Shown: positions 35,989 to 45,826, counted from the stretch's first letter. The stretch is DNA of 64,000 nt from Sphingobacterium sp. SRCM116780 (GCF_021442025.1 NZ_CP090446.1:4092001-4156000), one strand, 5' to 3'. Numbers and translations: made by a program. The notes: generated by a model from the sequence alone, not told the origin.

Positions 35989-37413
35989 ATGTGGTATATT
36001 ATTTTTGCTGTCTTAACAATAATCGCTCTTTATGGGCTTTGGAAACTATTTGTTAAAGCGGGAAGACAAGGTTGGGAAGCTATAGTCCCTTTTTATCGCG
36101 AGTATGTAATGGCTGAATTAACAGGTAGAGCTAAATGGACCGTTATTCTATTGTTAGTACCTATTGTCAATATATTTGTTTTCTATGGTCTTTACTTGGA
36201 TTTGATTAAAGCTTTTGGGAAAAGAAGATTTTGGGAAAATGCAGCAGCAATCTTAGTTCCATTTATCGTATTACCACTTTGGGCAAATGATCCTTTAGTG
36301 AAGTATTTAGGAAAACCTAATACAGAAGAATTTAAGAAGAAATACTTCTATAAAAAATCAATGGCTAGGGAGTGGGCTGATGCGATTGTTTTTGCGACAG
36401 TTGCAGCATCTCTAATCAGAGGGTTTTTGATTGAAGCCTATATGATTCCAACAGGATCTATGGAGCATACATTATTGGTGGGGGATTTTCTATTTGTGAG
36501 TAAATTAAATTATGGCCCCCGTATTCCAATGACACCTATCGCTTTTCCTTTTGCACATCATACGATGCCAATAACAGGTGGAAAGGCTTATTCAGAATTG
36601 ATTCAGATTCCTTATAAACGGTTACCTGGATTTCAGGAAATTAAAAGAAATGATGTTGTTGTATTCAATTACCCGATGGAGGCTGATGCGCCTTTTAATC
36701 GCCCAGTTGATAAGCGAGAGAATTATATTAAACGTTGTGTAGGAATGCCTGGAGATAAAGTTTCTATGTCTAATGCGGTATTATTTGTCAACGGTAAGCC
36801 TGGCTTTGTACCACCAGAGGGACAATTGGGTTATTTAGTGACTGCTGATCAGACAGGATTGGATATTCGGGTTATGAATGATAAAAGATTGGAAACATAT
36901 GAAACGAATCAACCTAATGTTTACCAAGTTTTTATGACTAAAGAAGAGGCTGCGATGATGAAAGGATGGGCCAATGTGAAGCAAGTAGTTCCTAATATTC
37001 AAAAACCAGGAATAGATGATGGGGCCACCTTTCCAAATGTAGCAGCATTAAAATGGAACTTTGATAATTTTGGACCGATTACCATTCCGAGTAAAGGCTG
37101 GACGATACAGTTAGACAGTATCACACTTCCACTTTATGAACGTGCCATTACAGTGTATGAGGGAAATACATTAGAAAAGAAAGCAGATGGTACTTATATC
37201 AATGGAGCCAAAGCGAATTCTTACACTTTTAAAATGAATTACTATTGGATGATGGGTGATAACCGTCATAACTCATTAGACTCTCGTGGTTGGGGCTTTG
37301 TGCCAGAAGACCATATCGTTGGTAAAGCTTTATTTACCTGGTTGAGCTTTGATGAATTAGGTTCTGGACTGTCGAAAATAAGATGGAACAGAATATTCAA
37401 AGGAATAGAATAA
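35989..37413 (+). CDS. lepB: Signal peptidase I
   Basis: 474-residue inner-membrane serine protease that removes signal peptides. It has extra N-terminal membrane segments (about 1-110) before the catalytic part, as is usual in Bacteroidota. Catalytic Ser157 in IPTGSMEHTLLVGD and Lys248 in YIKRCVGMPGDKV; box E near the end is MMGDNRHNSLDSRGWG. A large insertion between boxes D and E (about 275-415) makes it much longer than the E. coli enzyme. Followed by a strong bidirectional terminator. Confidence 0.95.
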   Translation: MWYIIFAVLTIIALYGLWKLFVKAGRQGWEAIVPFYREYVMAELTGRAKWTVILLLVPIVNIFVFYGLYLDLIKAFGKRRFWENAAAILVPFIVLPLWANDPLVKYLGKPNTEEFKKKYFYKKSMAREWADAIVFATVAASLIRGFLIEAYMIPTGSMEHTLLVGDFLFVSKLNYGPRIPMTPIAFPFAHHTMPITGGKAYSELIQIPYKRLPGFQEIKRNDVVVFNYPMEADAPFNRPVDKRENYIKRCVGMPGDKVSMSNAVLFVNGKPGFVPPEGQLGYLVTADQTGLDIRVMNDKRLETYETNQPNVYQVFMTKEEAAMMKGWANVKQVVPNIQKPGIDDGATFPNVAALKWNFDNFGPITIPSKGWTIQLDSITLPLYERAITVYEGNTLEKKADGTYINGAKANSYTFKMNYYWMMGDNRHNSLDSRGWGFVPEDHIVGKALFTWLSFDELGSGLSKIRWNRIFKGIE

Positions 37414-37455
37414 AATAGAAGAGGCTTTACAAATTTGTAAAGCCTCTTCTATTTT
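37412..37455. terminator. Bidirectional terminator between lepB and pdxJ
   Basis: Perfect 22-bp palindrome arms (37412-37433 with 37434-37455) with A-run and T-run ends; serves both converging genes and overlaps the pdxJ stop. Confidence 0.9.
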
Positions 37456-38170
37456 ATTTTAAAGCATTTAAGTATCTTTTTATCGTTTCTTCTAGACCTA
37501 GATAGAGTGCATCAGCAATTAGGGCATGGCCAATACTTACTTCTAACAATCCAGGGATATGTTGATTAAAATAAGTTAAGTTATTGAGATCTAAATCATG
37601 ACCAGCGTTTATACCTAATCCTACTTCGCGTGCTTTTAAAGCTGCTTGGAAATATGGTTTGATGGCTTCATCTCTTTCATCCATAAAGGCTTGTGCATAT
37701 GCCTCTGTATATAATTCAATACGATCCGTTCCAGTCTCTGCAGCTGCTTCTACCATATCTCGATCTGGATCAACAAAAATAGAAACACGAATACCCTGAT
37801 CTTTGAAAAGTTTACACATATCCGAAAGGTAAGCTTTGTTTTTAACGGTATTCCAACCATGATTTGAAGTGATTTGTCCTTCAGTGTCAGGTACTAATGT
37901 TACCTGTGCTGGCTTGTTAGCTAAAACAAGATCAATAAACTTCTGCTCTTGACAATTTCCCTCGATGTTTAGTTCTGTTTGAATATTCGCCTTCAAATCA
38001 TACACATCGGCATAACGAATATGGCGTTCGTCTGGTCGGGGGTGAACAGTGATTCCTTGAGCGCCAAAGCGTTCACAGGCTAAAGCCGCAGCTAAAACAT
38101 TTGGATTGTTTCCTCCTCTGGAATTACGAAGAGTAGCTATTTTATTGATATTTACGGATAATGCTGTCAT
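37454..38170 (-). CDS. pdxJ: Pyridoxine 5'-phosphate synthase
   Basis: 238-residue TIM-barrel enzyme that joins 1-deoxyxylulose-5-phosphate and 3-amino-2-oxopropyl phosphate to make pyridoxine phosphate (vitamin B6). Motifs: LSVNINKIATLRNSRGG, ITVHPRPDERHI, VTLVPDTEGQITS, RIELYTEAYA, and NAGHDLDLNN near the C terminus, then EVSIGHALIADAL. Single gene on the minus strand. Confidence 0.95.
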   Translation of the reverse strand: MTALSVNINKIATLRNSRGGNNPNVLAAALACERFGAQGITVHPRPDERHIRYADVYDLKANIQTELNIEGNCQEQKFIDLVLANKPAQVTLVPDTEGQITSNHGWNTVKNKAYLSDMCKLFKDQGIRVSIFVDPDRDMVEAAAETGTDRIELYTEAYAQAFMDERDEAIKPYFQAALKAREVGLGINAGHDLDLNNLTYFNQHIPGLLEVSIGHALIADALYLGLEETIKRYLNALK

Positions 38171-38285
38171 TTATTTCAATCGTTTAAGTAAAAATACAAA
38201 ACAATTTGGATGCATGTTCATATTAACGATAATTTGGTTGATAAAGAACAGATTCTTTATTTGATTTTTTTTAACTTGCATCTAT

Positions 38286-39080
38286 ATGGAAGGAATTGAT
38301 TACAGCCTCTTTAGAGGCTTCCGTTTGTTAGATGTCATTGATATTATGTTGGTGGCGATTATCATTTACTATGTTTATAGTTTAATTCGTGGTACCATTG
38401 CCGTCAATATTCTAATAGGTGTTGCTTTATTTTATGGTATTTATATTATCGTAAAACAAATGCATATGCGTTTGTTGACAGAGATATTCGGTGGATTTAT
38501 TTCTGTAGGCTCAATCGCATTGATTGTTGTTTTCCAACAGGAAATTAGGCGTTTTTTACTGCATGTGGGTAAGAATATTTCGATGAAACGAAAGAAGATC
38601 TTATGGTCATTCTTGATGAGCAAGAAAACCGTTACAAAAGATAATTCTGAACATTTAAAACCAATTATCGAAGCGTGTCGTAGTATGTCTAAAACGCACA
38701 CCGGAGCTTTACTTGTGTTTGCTAAATATTTTGATGAAGAATACTATCAAAGCAGTGGAGAATATATAGATGCTCATATTTCGAAACGTTTGATTGAAAG
38801 TATTTTTCATAAAAATAGTCCTTTACATGATGGGGCAGTTGTTGTTGTAGATTTTAAGATTATGTCCGCTTCTTGTATTTTACCTTTATCAGATAGCGAA
38901 GATTTACCTTTACAATTTGGATTACGTCATCGAGCAGGTATTGGTGTAACAGAGATATCTGATGCTGTTGCCGTTATTGTTTCGGAAGAAACAGGGGAAA
39001 TATCCTTTGCCAAGGATGGAAATGTGAATATGAATATTACACATGAAGAGTTAGCAGAGCTTCTTAAAGAAGAGTTATAA
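38286..39080 (+). CDS. cdaA: Diadenylate cyclase (CdaA type)
   Basis: 264-residue membrane enzyme that makes the second messenger c-di-AMP from two ATP. Three N-terminal membrane helices (about 12-75) precede the DAC domain with SPLHDGAVVV and LRHRAGIGVTE, the DGA and RHR active-site motifs. In many bacteria c-di-AMP controls potassium, osmotic balance and cell-wall integrity. Transcribed alone and ended by a strong hairpin. Confidence 0.95.
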   Translation: MEGIDYSLFRGFRLLDVIDIMLVAIIIYYVYSLIRGTIAVNILIGVALFYGIYIIVKQMHMRLLTEIFGGFISVGSIALIVVFQQEIRRFLLHVGKNISMKRKKILWSFLMSKKTVTKDNSEHLKPIIEACRSMSKTHTGALLVFAKYFDEEYYQSSGEYIDAHISKRLIESIFHKNSPLHDGAVVVVDFKIMSASCILPLSDSEDLPLQFGLRHRAGIGVTEISDAVAVIVSEETGEISFAKDGNVNMNITHEELAELLKEEL

Positions 39081-39115
39081 AAAAGAAAACCGCTTTTAAA
39101 GCGGTTTTCTTTTTT
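39079..39115. terminator. Bidirectional terminator between cdaA and DUF2911 gene
   Basis: About 17-bp stem (39079-39095 with 39099-39115) with AAAACCGCTT core and A/T-runs at both ends. Confidence 0.9.
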
Positions 39116-39125
39116 ATAATATATG

Positions 39126-39974
39126 TTATTTGCTAGCTTGTTTAATAACCTGTGTATTTAATTTAACGTACTCAGCATTGTTTTCTTTTTGAGCAAGTTC
39201 AACACCTTTTTGAGCAGTAGCGATAGCACCTTTTTTATCACCAGCTTTCAATTGGATTTTAGCTTTCCAATAACTGATGTATGGAACATTTGGATTTGCT
39301 TTTTCAGCTTCGTTAGCCCATGATAAAGCTTTGTTAAGATCTAAATTATTATTCAAATAAAACTGAGCAGCTTGTAGGTATGGTTTTTTCTCCCCTTTCA
39401 TTGCCTCATCAATACTCGCCATAATTTCATTGTTCTGGTCTACTTTAATATTGAATTTGGTCAACGTATTTGCCCAAGCTAATGATAACGTTGCCGAGTT
39501 CGTCGTTACATTCTCAAATTGCATCGTGAAGGATTCTACTTTGTTCGCTAATTTTTCAGACTTAACATTGAAACGTAATAGATCATCTTTTTTATCATAG
39601 GTATATGCTCCCCATTGATTACTATTTTTTGTTAAGATAATCGTCCAATCTGTTTTTGTCGGAATGGTTAATATACCATACGTTCCAGCAGGTACTTTAT
39701 TTCCTTCAATCGTTACTTCTTCTTCAAATTTAATAACAGGGAGACTGTTTGCTCCTGTTCTCCAGACTTCATTATAAGGGACTAGATCCCCAAAAATAAC
39801 ACGACCATTCACATTTGGTCTTTGATAAGTAAGTGCTATATTTTTAATCCCCAACCCTTGTGTTATGGAAGTCGAACTACTCGCTTGAGGTAATTTTACT
39901 TGAGCAAACGAAGCCGTTGAGATACTCAACGCCAGTACTGTCGTAGCGCAAAATGTTAAAATAGATTTTTTCAT
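39126..39974 (-). CDS. DUF2911 domain protein with TPR-like C terminus, secreted
   Basis: 282-residue exported protein: signal peptide ending ASFAQ (about 25), DUF2911 domain from about 30 to 175 (ALTYQRPNVNGRVIFGDL, WRTGANSLPVIKF, VPAGTYGILTIP), then helices resembling tetratricopeptide repeats (about 195-280; LNKALSWANEAEKANPN and KAKIQLKAGDKKGAI). Function of DUF2911 is not known. Transcribed alone. Confidence 0.87.
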   Translation of the reverse strand: MKKSILTFCATTVLALSISTASFAQVKLPQASSSTSITQGLGIKNIALTYQRPNVNGRVIFGDLVPYNEVWRTGANSLPVIKFEEEVTIEGNKVPAGTYGILTIPTKTDWTIILTKNSNQWGAYTYDKKDDLLRFNVKSEKLANKVESFTMQFENVTTNSATLSLAWANTLTKFNIKVDQNNEIMASIDEAMKGEKKPYLQAAQFYLNNNLDLNKALSWANEAEKANPNVPYISYWKAKIQLKAGDKKGAIATAQKGVELAQKENNAEYVKLNTQVIKQASK

Positions 39975-40035
39975 TTTGTAAATGTTTAATTTTCTCTAAA
40001 ATAATTCTAAATAATCAGAATAAAGAATTTTGATT

Positions 40036-40075
40036 TTAAAAAAATAGTGAAGATCAATTGACCTTCACTATTTGC
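40036..40075 (-). terminator. Terminator of the GH123-like gene
   Basis: Long stem (40042-40061 region with 40054-40073; AAATAGTGAAG arms and TCAATTGA centre, one mismatch) with a T-run on the minus strand. Confidence 0.75.
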
Positions 40076-40081
40076 AGTTTT

Positions 40082-41809
40082 TTATAAACTGTTTAATATT
40101 TCTTTCGCTTCAATCAGCTGTTTTGGAATCATTTTTTGGTTGATGTTTTTATTGCTGAAAGTAGCTATTGCAGTATTTAATTTCTGCAATTGAGAAGGAT
40201 TCAATGTTTGTCTTAAAATTCTTATTTTCTCAGCATCTTGTACGCCTTCTATTAGCTTTTCGAAACGAATTGAAGTCATATTGTCAGGGTATACAAAATA
40301 AGTGTCACCACCTAACCAAGTTCCATGTCTGGTATCTTGATTCGGATTGGCATTCCAACAATCAAATGCCCATCTTAAATAACCATCAAAACCTCTTTGC
40401 ACACTATTCCAAGCTAACCAAGTTGCTTCTTGATAACCTGAATTGGTGAACGTATTTGGGAAAATCTCGGAACAACAGGTATACAGTGTCGTCTTATAAC
40501 CTTTTTCTTTGCGCATCTTTAATACCTCTGGTGCCATATCTTCTCCTAATGTGATGCTATAATCTGCAAATTGATCGGAGATCTGTGGATGGTAAGCGCC
40601 TGCAAGTGATGATTTGAATGCTGGGTCAGCTTCTTTGATAATGGCTATAGCACGTTTCATATCTTCCTGAGGTCTTTCATCCATGGCAATTGTCGTCCAT
40701 TCGAAATAACCTTTCTCTTTTAGATGTTTAGCAAAATCTTTTAAAAGTGGTAGCCAATGTTCTCGATATTTTGAATCTTCGGTTTTTACTTTTAAGATTT
40801 CGTATTTGCCTGTACGTTCATCAAAATATTGAAAATTCATATTCCAAGGAATCATACTGTAACAATTGATATATTCTGAAATGCCAATGTCACGCATAAA
40901 ACTCACCCATTTATCAAAGATGCTGTAATCATATGACCAAGTACCATCTTTCTTTTTGGTCCATTTGATCATGGCTTGATATTTATCATACGTCTGACCA
41001 TTCCAGGGGTCATTGATAATACTCGCTGTAATATTTTTTTGACCAGCATCACGTAATCTTTCATAGTATGGTTTCATGATTTTGAAATGCTCAGGTGACC
41101 ATAATGCTACTTGATATTGTCTAGCAATGGAGTAAGGGTTTTGCCATAAGTCCAAGTGATACTCCCAGTTTTTTGCTTCAGGTAAAACATGTGGAAGCAC
41201 CTCTATACTGTAAGGAATGGTTGTATTATAATTTGTTCCTTTTATCGTTAATAATCCTTTATAGGTACCTATTGCCGCATCACGAGGAACTTGAATGCTT
41301 AACCAAAGGGGTCTTGTTGTGTTTTTTTCATATTCAAAGCTTGATTGATCTGTAATACGATCGGCCACTAAGGCTGAGTCTAATACTTTGTTGATACCAC
41401 AACCATTCTTTAGATCGCCTGCAAGGTCTGTCATAACATAGGAGATGTATCCAATAGAAATTTGATCTGTATTAATTGGATTACCTTTAGCATTTTTCAA
41501 TGAGGAAGAACTGATTTCAACTTTATCATGATTCTGATTACTCCAGAATACCAATTGTGTATGAACTTTCTCTCCTTTCCAAGCTTTGGTATTCCAAGCT
41601 TTGGTCAATGTTTCTACAGAGGGTGGATTTGTTTTAGAATAACTGTAATCAGCTATGCTAAAAGAAAAATTACTTTTTTCTTTTAATAAACTCCATTTTT
41701 CAGTGGAAAGGGGAGCCTTTGGATCTTTTAATTCTGTTATTTTTTGTGAATACCCCTGCTGTGTAGAAATGAATAAGCTAAAGATTAAGCAGTAGATTGA
41801 TTTTTTCAT
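40082..41809 (-). CDS. GH123-like / DUF4091 glycoside hydrolase domain protein, secreted
   Basis: 575-residue exported protein: signal peptide to about residue 21 (QGYSQ), N-terminal beta-sandwich (about 50-210), then a TIM-barrel like that of GH123 beta-N-acetylgalactosaminidases. The Asp-Glu pair in TTIAMDERPQ (near 365-374) matches the catalytic DE of GH123. The C-terminal DUF4091 part has RGFDGYLRWAFDCWN and DTRHGTWLGGDTYFVYP. Substrate probably an amino sugar such as GalNAc, but unproven. A FucP-type transporter gene is just upstream. Confidence 0.85.
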   Translation of the reverse strand: MKKSIYCLIFSLFISTQQGYSQKITELKDPKAPLSTEKWSLLKEKSNFSFSIADYSYSKTNPPSVETLTKAWNTKAWKGEKVHTQLVFWSNQNHDKVEISSSSLKNAKGNPINTDQISIGYISYVMTDLAGDLKNGCGINKVLDSALVADRITDQSSFEYEKNTTRPLWLSIQVPRDAAIGTYKGLLTIKGTNYNTTIPYSIEVLPHVLPEAKNWEYHLDLWQNPYSIARQYQVALWSPEHFKIMKPYYERLRDAGQKNITASIINDPWNGQTYDKYQAMIKWTKKKDGTWSYDYSIFDKWVSFMRDIGISEYINCYSMIPWNMNFQYFDERTGKYEILKVKTEDSKYREHWLPLLKDFAKHLKEKGYFEWTTIAMDERPQEDMKRAIAIIKEADPAFKSSLAGAYHPQISDQFADYSITLGEDMAPEVLKMRKEKGYKTTLYTCCSEIFPNTFTNSGYQEATWLAWNSVQRGFDGYLRWAFDCWNANPNQDTRHGTWLGGDTYFVYPDNMTSIRFEKLIEGVQDAEKIRILRQTLNPSQLQKLNTAIATFSNKNINQKMIPKQLIEAKEILNSL

Positions 41810-41824
41810 ATTTTGATTTTCAAG

Positions 41825-41860
41825 AAAAATAGCGGTTATTGCTTAAAATAACCGCTATTT
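41825..41860 (-). terminator. Terminator after the sugar transporter gene
   Basis: Perfect 13-bp stem (41827-41839 with 41848-41860), 8-nt loop, T-run on the minus strand. It lies between the transporter and the GH123-like gene, so those two are at most partly co-transcribed. Confidence 0.8.
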
Positions 41861-41885
41861 AATTTAAACAAATTATAATTATTTA

Positions 41886-43181
41886 TTATTTCTGTCCTAC
41901 TTTGTGGCCTTTAGTTCCAAAATACAAGATGTATAAATAAGCTGGAACCATTGCATATAAGAATGCATGTTGAAAATCAACATGTATGTTGTCTTTTAAG
42001 AAACCATAAATCAACGGCCAGATTGCTCCACCAGCGATCCCCATAATCATGATTGCGGATCCAGTTTTGGTAAATCTACCTAATCCTTTGATTCCTAATG
42101 GAAAAATTGCTGGCCACATGAGAGAATTTGCAATACCTAAAAGGGCTACAAAAATAAAGGAAGTAATACCAGTTGTAAACACCGAAATAAAGGTGAAAAG
42201 AATACCCACTATGGTACAGATACGTAAAGCAAATTGCTGGGAAACAAACTTAGGAATTGTAATAATACCTATAATATATCCTAAAAGCATACAACCTAAA
42301 GTAAATGTCGTTGCATAGGTTACCAAGGCGCCATGGATATTTAATTGACGAGCATATACACCAATAATATCTCCTGCCATTACTTCTACTGCTACACAGA
42401 AAAAGATTGCTAAAGAGCCTAAAAATAAATGTGGAAATTGGAAGATGCTTGTTTTCTTTTCTTTGATAATAACTGCCCCATCTTCATCTACGTGCTCTTC
42501 TTCGGCATTAACATCTACCTCTGGTAGGTGTGTTATTTTAATAACGACAGCAAATAAAACAAAAACAACGGCTAGTGTGATATAAGGTGTATGTACACGT
42601 TGTAATAACGAGTCCAGAATGGCATTTTTAGCCTCCATATCCACTGCAGCATTTAACTTTGCTGTCACCGCTGAGGAATCTTTTAAGAATAGAGTTCCGA
42701 AGATCAAAGGGACGATAATCCCTGCAGATTTATTGAAAAATCCTGCGATTGATATTCTTTGTGCCGCACTATCAATGGGACCAATAATACTTAAGTAAGG
42801 GTTTACGGCAGTTTGAAGTAGTGCCATTGCAGATCCTTGAACAAAGATACCTGTCAGGAATAAAATATAACTTCTGCTATCAGCAGCAGGAATGAAAATT
42901 AATGATCCTAGACCCAACAAAATTAAGCTGAGCACTAAACCATTTTTGAATCCGATTTTTTTTAAAATCCAAGAACTAGGAATTGCTAGAAAGAAATAAG
43001 CAATGTAAGAAGCAAATGTTACGAAAAAAGCTTGTAAGTCTGTTTCTAAGTTACAGGCAATCTTTAAGAAGGGGATAAGTGTTCCATTTGCCCAAGTGAC
43101 AAATCCTAAAATGAAGAATAAGGCACAACACATGGCCATAGGACGAAAGGCTGTTTTTCCTGAATTTGATTGAGAATTCAT
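41886..43181 (-). CDS. FucP/GluP-type sugar transporter (MFS, FHS family)
   Basis: 431-residue inner-membrane transporter with 12 predicted membrane helices. FHS family motifs: LFFILGFVTWANGTLIPFLK, ALLQTAVNPYLSIIG and ISIAGFFNKSAGIIVPLI. Such proteins take up fucose, glucose/galactose or N-acetylglucosamine (NagP in some species) with protons. The charged loop between helices 6 and 7 (DVNAEEEHVDEDG) is typical. Next to the GH123-like enzyme, so its cargo may be the sugar released there. Confidence 0.9.
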   Translation of the reverse strand: MNSQSNSGKTAFRPMAMCCALFFILGFVTWANGTLIPFLKIACNLETDLQAFFVTFASYIAYFFLAIPSSWILKKIGFKNGLVLSLILLGLGSLIFIPAADSRSYILFLTGIFVQGSAMALLQTAVNPYLSIIGPIDSAAQRISIAGFFNKSAGIIVPLIFGTLFLKDSSAVTAKLNAAVDMEAKNAILDSLLQRVHTPYITLAVVFVLFAVVIKITHLPEVDVNAEEEHVDEDGAVIIKEKKTSIFQFPHLFLGSLAIFFCVAVEVMAGDIIGVYARQLNIHGALVTYATTFTLGCMLLGYIIGIITIPKFVSQQFALRICTIVGILFTFISVFTTGITSFIFVALLGIANSLMWPAIFPLGIKGLGRFTKTGSAIMIMGIAGGAIWPLIYGFLKDNIHVDFQHAFLYAMVPAYLYILYFGTKGHKVGQK

Positions 43182-43513
43182 TTTTTAGTATCGATTAATT
43201 GTTTTTTTAGATTAAAAAATTAGAATGCATTGATTTTTGGGTGTCTTTATTCAAGATTTGTTTTACACAATCGATTGAAATTGGTTTATAGTAAAAATCA
43301 AAGTTTTTCTACTACAAGACTAATTAAATTAATTCAATTAAGAAAATAAAAAGACGGGGAGGTAGCGTTTATTTGGTAATAAATGGAATAAAAAAAGGAG
43401 TATTACACCTGGTGTAACGCTCCCTTTTTAATAAAACCGTATTTGTAAACCAATTCAGTTGGCTTAGTATATTTACCAAGACAAATAATAAGAAAGAATG
43501 TTTTGAAATAACG
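43182..43513. other. Gap upstream of the sugar transporter
   Basis: About 330 bp without a gene. It must carry the minus-strand promoter of the transporter, although no clear TAnnTTTG was found, and holds the hairpin at 43391. Confidence 0.5.
43391..43429 (-). terminator. Terminator of the thioesterase operon
   Basis: Stem with TTACACC/GGTGTAA core and GGAG/CTCC outer part (43391-43429), A-run and T-run at its ends. It lies about 85 nt downstream of the minus-strand thioesterase stop. Confidence 0.75.
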
Positions 43514-43939
43514 TTATTTACTTATAATGGCTACTGTTAATCTTGAAATGCAATTTAATTTGCCAGATTCATCCGAGATTCGGATATCCCAAATATGGGT
43601 TTGCTTTCCAATATGTACTGCTGTACAAACAGCCGTCACCAACCCTGTTGTTACTGGGCGTAGGTGATTGGCATTGACTTCTAATCCAACTCCCTTTTGT
43701 GTATCAGGATTAATGATTAAGTTGGAAGCAATACTACCGATTGACTCGGCTAATACGACTGAAGCTCCTCCATGTAATATTCCAAAAGGTTGTCTTGTTT
43801 TGTCATTTACGGGCATTGTTGCCGTAATAGAATGACTATCAATAGCAGTTGCTTTAATTTCCAGAAATCCCGTCATATATTGGGCAAGTATTCCGTTAAC
43901 TTGATCAATGTTGTAATTCTGAAACCAAATCATTGACAT
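43514..43939 (-). CDS. PaaI-family acyl-CoA thioesterase (hotdog fold)
   Basis: 141-residue hotdog-fold protein that hydrolyses acyl-CoA thioesters. Family motif FGILHGGASVVLAESIGSIA (about 52-71; HGG with catalytic E/S residues) and VGLEVNANHLRPV. It overlaps the end of the upstream DinB-like gene by about 35 nt; starting at the third codon (Met3) shortens this only slightly, and overlap suggests translational coupling. Similar to the YbdB/MenI type; exact acyl group unknown. Confidence 0.9.
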   Translation of the reverse strand: MSMIWFQNYNIDQVNGILAQYMTGFLEIKATAIDSHSITATMPVNDKTRQPFGILHGGASVVLAESIGSIASNLIINPDTQKGVGLEVNANHLRPVTTGLVTAVCTAVHIGKQTHIWDIRISDESGKLNCISRLTVAIISK

Positions 43940-44453
43940 TGTTTGAGTTTAAATAACGTTCGTGGATAATAATGCGGTGGTGATTTAAATGGCCAGCAAC
44001 GACATATAATAATGCCTTTACACTTATCAGTCTTTCTGACGCCATACCTTTTCTTTCAAGCTCAGCCTCATTAAGATTTTCAAAAAGAAACATATTTGCT
44101 TTTCGTAAATGAACAAATTCCTTACTTAGGGAAGCTAATGTACGTTCATTGTATCTGGAGTTTTGAATAAAATATTCTTGATCATATCCCAAAAGTTCTT
44201 TCATATCATTTCGAGAAAACCTCAATGCACGATAAGCCATAACACGTTCATTATCCAAGATATGTCCGATGACCTCTTTGATAGACCATTTATCCTCTGC
44301 ATAACGATAATCACCTTTTTCTTCAGGTATGGTGTCAAGAAACGCGGGAAAGGATAAAATTTGTTCCTCCAATACCTCCATGACATCTCCTACAACTGTC
44401 TCAATGTATGTGGAATACACCGCTGGGTATTCATCAGATTTCAGTGGGTTCAT
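43905..44453 (-). CDS. DinB-family protein (DinB_2)
   Basis: 182-residue four-helix protein of the DinB superfamily. Typical pattern: DKWSIKEVIGHILDNERV (first His), and VVAGHLNHHRIIIHERYL (second and third His) near the C terminus, which would bind a metal ion. Activity unknown. It overlaps the end of the histidine kinase gene by 20 nt and the start of the thioesterase gene, so the three form a minus-strand operon. Confidence 0.87.
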   Translation of the reverse strand: MNPLKSDEYPAVYSTYIETVVGDVMEVLEEQILSFPAFLDTIPEEKGDYRYAEDKWSIKEVIGHILDNERVMAYRALRFSRNDMKELLGYDQEYFIQNSRYNERTLASLSKEFVHLRKANMFLFENLNEAELERKGMASERLISVKALLYVVAGHLNHHRIIIHERYLNSNNVNDLVSELQH

Positions 44454-45672
44454 ATGTTAGATTACTTTTTAATATTATTCTAAATGTTGTGCCTTTTCCA
44501 ATTTCAGAATCTTTCACGAAAATATGGCCTTGGTGATAGTGTACCATTCTTTTTGTTAGACTTAATCCTAATCCCCATCCACGTTTGCGAGTGGTAAATC
44601 CAGGTTGAAATACCGTTTCAAAGTTTGACCTCGAAATTCCTTTTCCAGTATCACTAATGTCAATAAAAATTTCTTCTTTTGCAATGTTTTCAGATATTTT
44701 AACAGTTATTTTTCCTTCAGAAGAAATCGCATTAACGGCATTTTTTAATAAATTTTCTATAATCCAATCAAATAAAGGGATATTAAGCTTTGCTTCGACA
44801 TGTTTATCGCCAATTAACTCAAATGTAATTTTGTCACTGGTTCTAACTTTAAAGTAACGAATATAAGATTCGATCACTTCAAATACATTGGCATTATGAA
44901 GGACAGGTGTCGAACCAATTTTAGAGAAACGATCTGCAACTATTTCTAAGCGTTTGATATCATTTTCCATTTCATTTAATGTATCATCATCTTCTGCATC
45001 AAATTTTAATTTAATAAGTTCCAACCAACCCATTAAGGAAGAGATTGGCGTACCTAATTGATGCGCTGCCTCTTTTGTCAAACCTACCCAAACTAAGTTT
45101 TGCTCTGATTTTCGAATGGAATTAAATACGGTATATGCAATAATCAAAAAAATGGCAATCAAAGAAAGCTGAATATAAGGAAATACCCGCAGCTGCTGAA
45201 GAAACCATGAATCTTTATAATAAACTAGCCATTTTGCTCCAGTATCTAATTCTAGCACTATTGGAGGATGGCTTTTTCTCATAAAATTGAGTTGCTTCTC
45301 AAAATATTGTGGATCATAGTCCAAATGATGATTTGTACTGTCTTTCGTTGTTGTTTTGATATTGGTTTTGGTGGAGTCGAGATCGCGCCAAAAAACAATA
45401 TGTCCTTTCTCATCCGTAATAATTGCGGGAACAGCAAGGCTATCTCTGACAGCATAAACGAAAGTGATAAACTCATCGTCAACATCAGGCATGGTCATAA
45501 TACTTTTTGTACTCATTGCCCATACTTCAGCCTTTGTACGTTCCACGCGAGATAGATTTTTTACTAAATAGTTCGTGTACAATAAGGATGCTGCTGCTAT
45601 TATTGCTGCGAAGATGAGTAAGAAGAATTTCCAACGTTGTTGATTGTATTGATAAGGATTCATATTAAACAA
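44434..45672 (-). CDS. Sensor histidine kinase
   Basis: 412-residue membrane kinase. One N-terminal helix (about 15-35), an extracytoplasmic sensor segment, a second helix (about 165-190), then the HisKA-like domain with phosphorylated His in KEAAHQLGTPISSLMGW, N-box ENLLKNAVNAI, G1 DTGKG and G2 GWGLGLSLTKR. No response regulator lies beside it, so it is an orphan in this window. The HQLGTPISSL form of the H-box is common in Bacteroidota kinases of this kind. Signal unknown. Confidence 0.93.
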   Translation of the reverse strand: MFNMNPYQYNQQRWKFFLLIFAAIIAAASLLYTNYLVKNLSRVERTKAEVWAMSTKSIMTMPDVDDEFITFVYAVRDSLAVPAIITDEKGHIVFWRDLDSTKTNIKTTTKDSTNHHLDYDPQYFEKQLNFMRKSHPPIVLELDTGAKWLVYYKDSWFLQQLRVFPYIQLSLIAIFLIIAYTVFNSIRKSEQNLVWVGLTKEAAHQLGTPISSLMGWLELIKLKFDAEDDDTLNEMENDIKRLEIVADRFSKIGSTPVLHNANVFEVIESYIRYFKVRTSDKITFELIGDKHVEAKLNIPLFDWIIENLLKNAVNAISSEGKITVKISENIAKEEIFIDISDTGKGISRSNFETVFQPGFTTRKRGWGLGLSLTKRMVHYHQGHIFVKDSEIGKGTTFRIILKSNLTYEPTEI

Positions 45673-45826
45673 AAGGAATCGTGATCCTGCAAATTAACGA
45701 ATTAAATGAAATTAATGCTTAGATGGCATAATATATCTCACGATAAACGCTAGGTTTTGTTATTTTCTTATGGTTACCAGCTGTATCGTGTTAATGAAAT
45801 GAAAATTTTGATGTAATTTTGTCTTC

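Noticed and set aside
45814..45821. TAATTTTG as promoter of gltX
   Set aside because: It is only 5 nt from the start codon and has no TTG at the right distance, so it was not listed as a feature.
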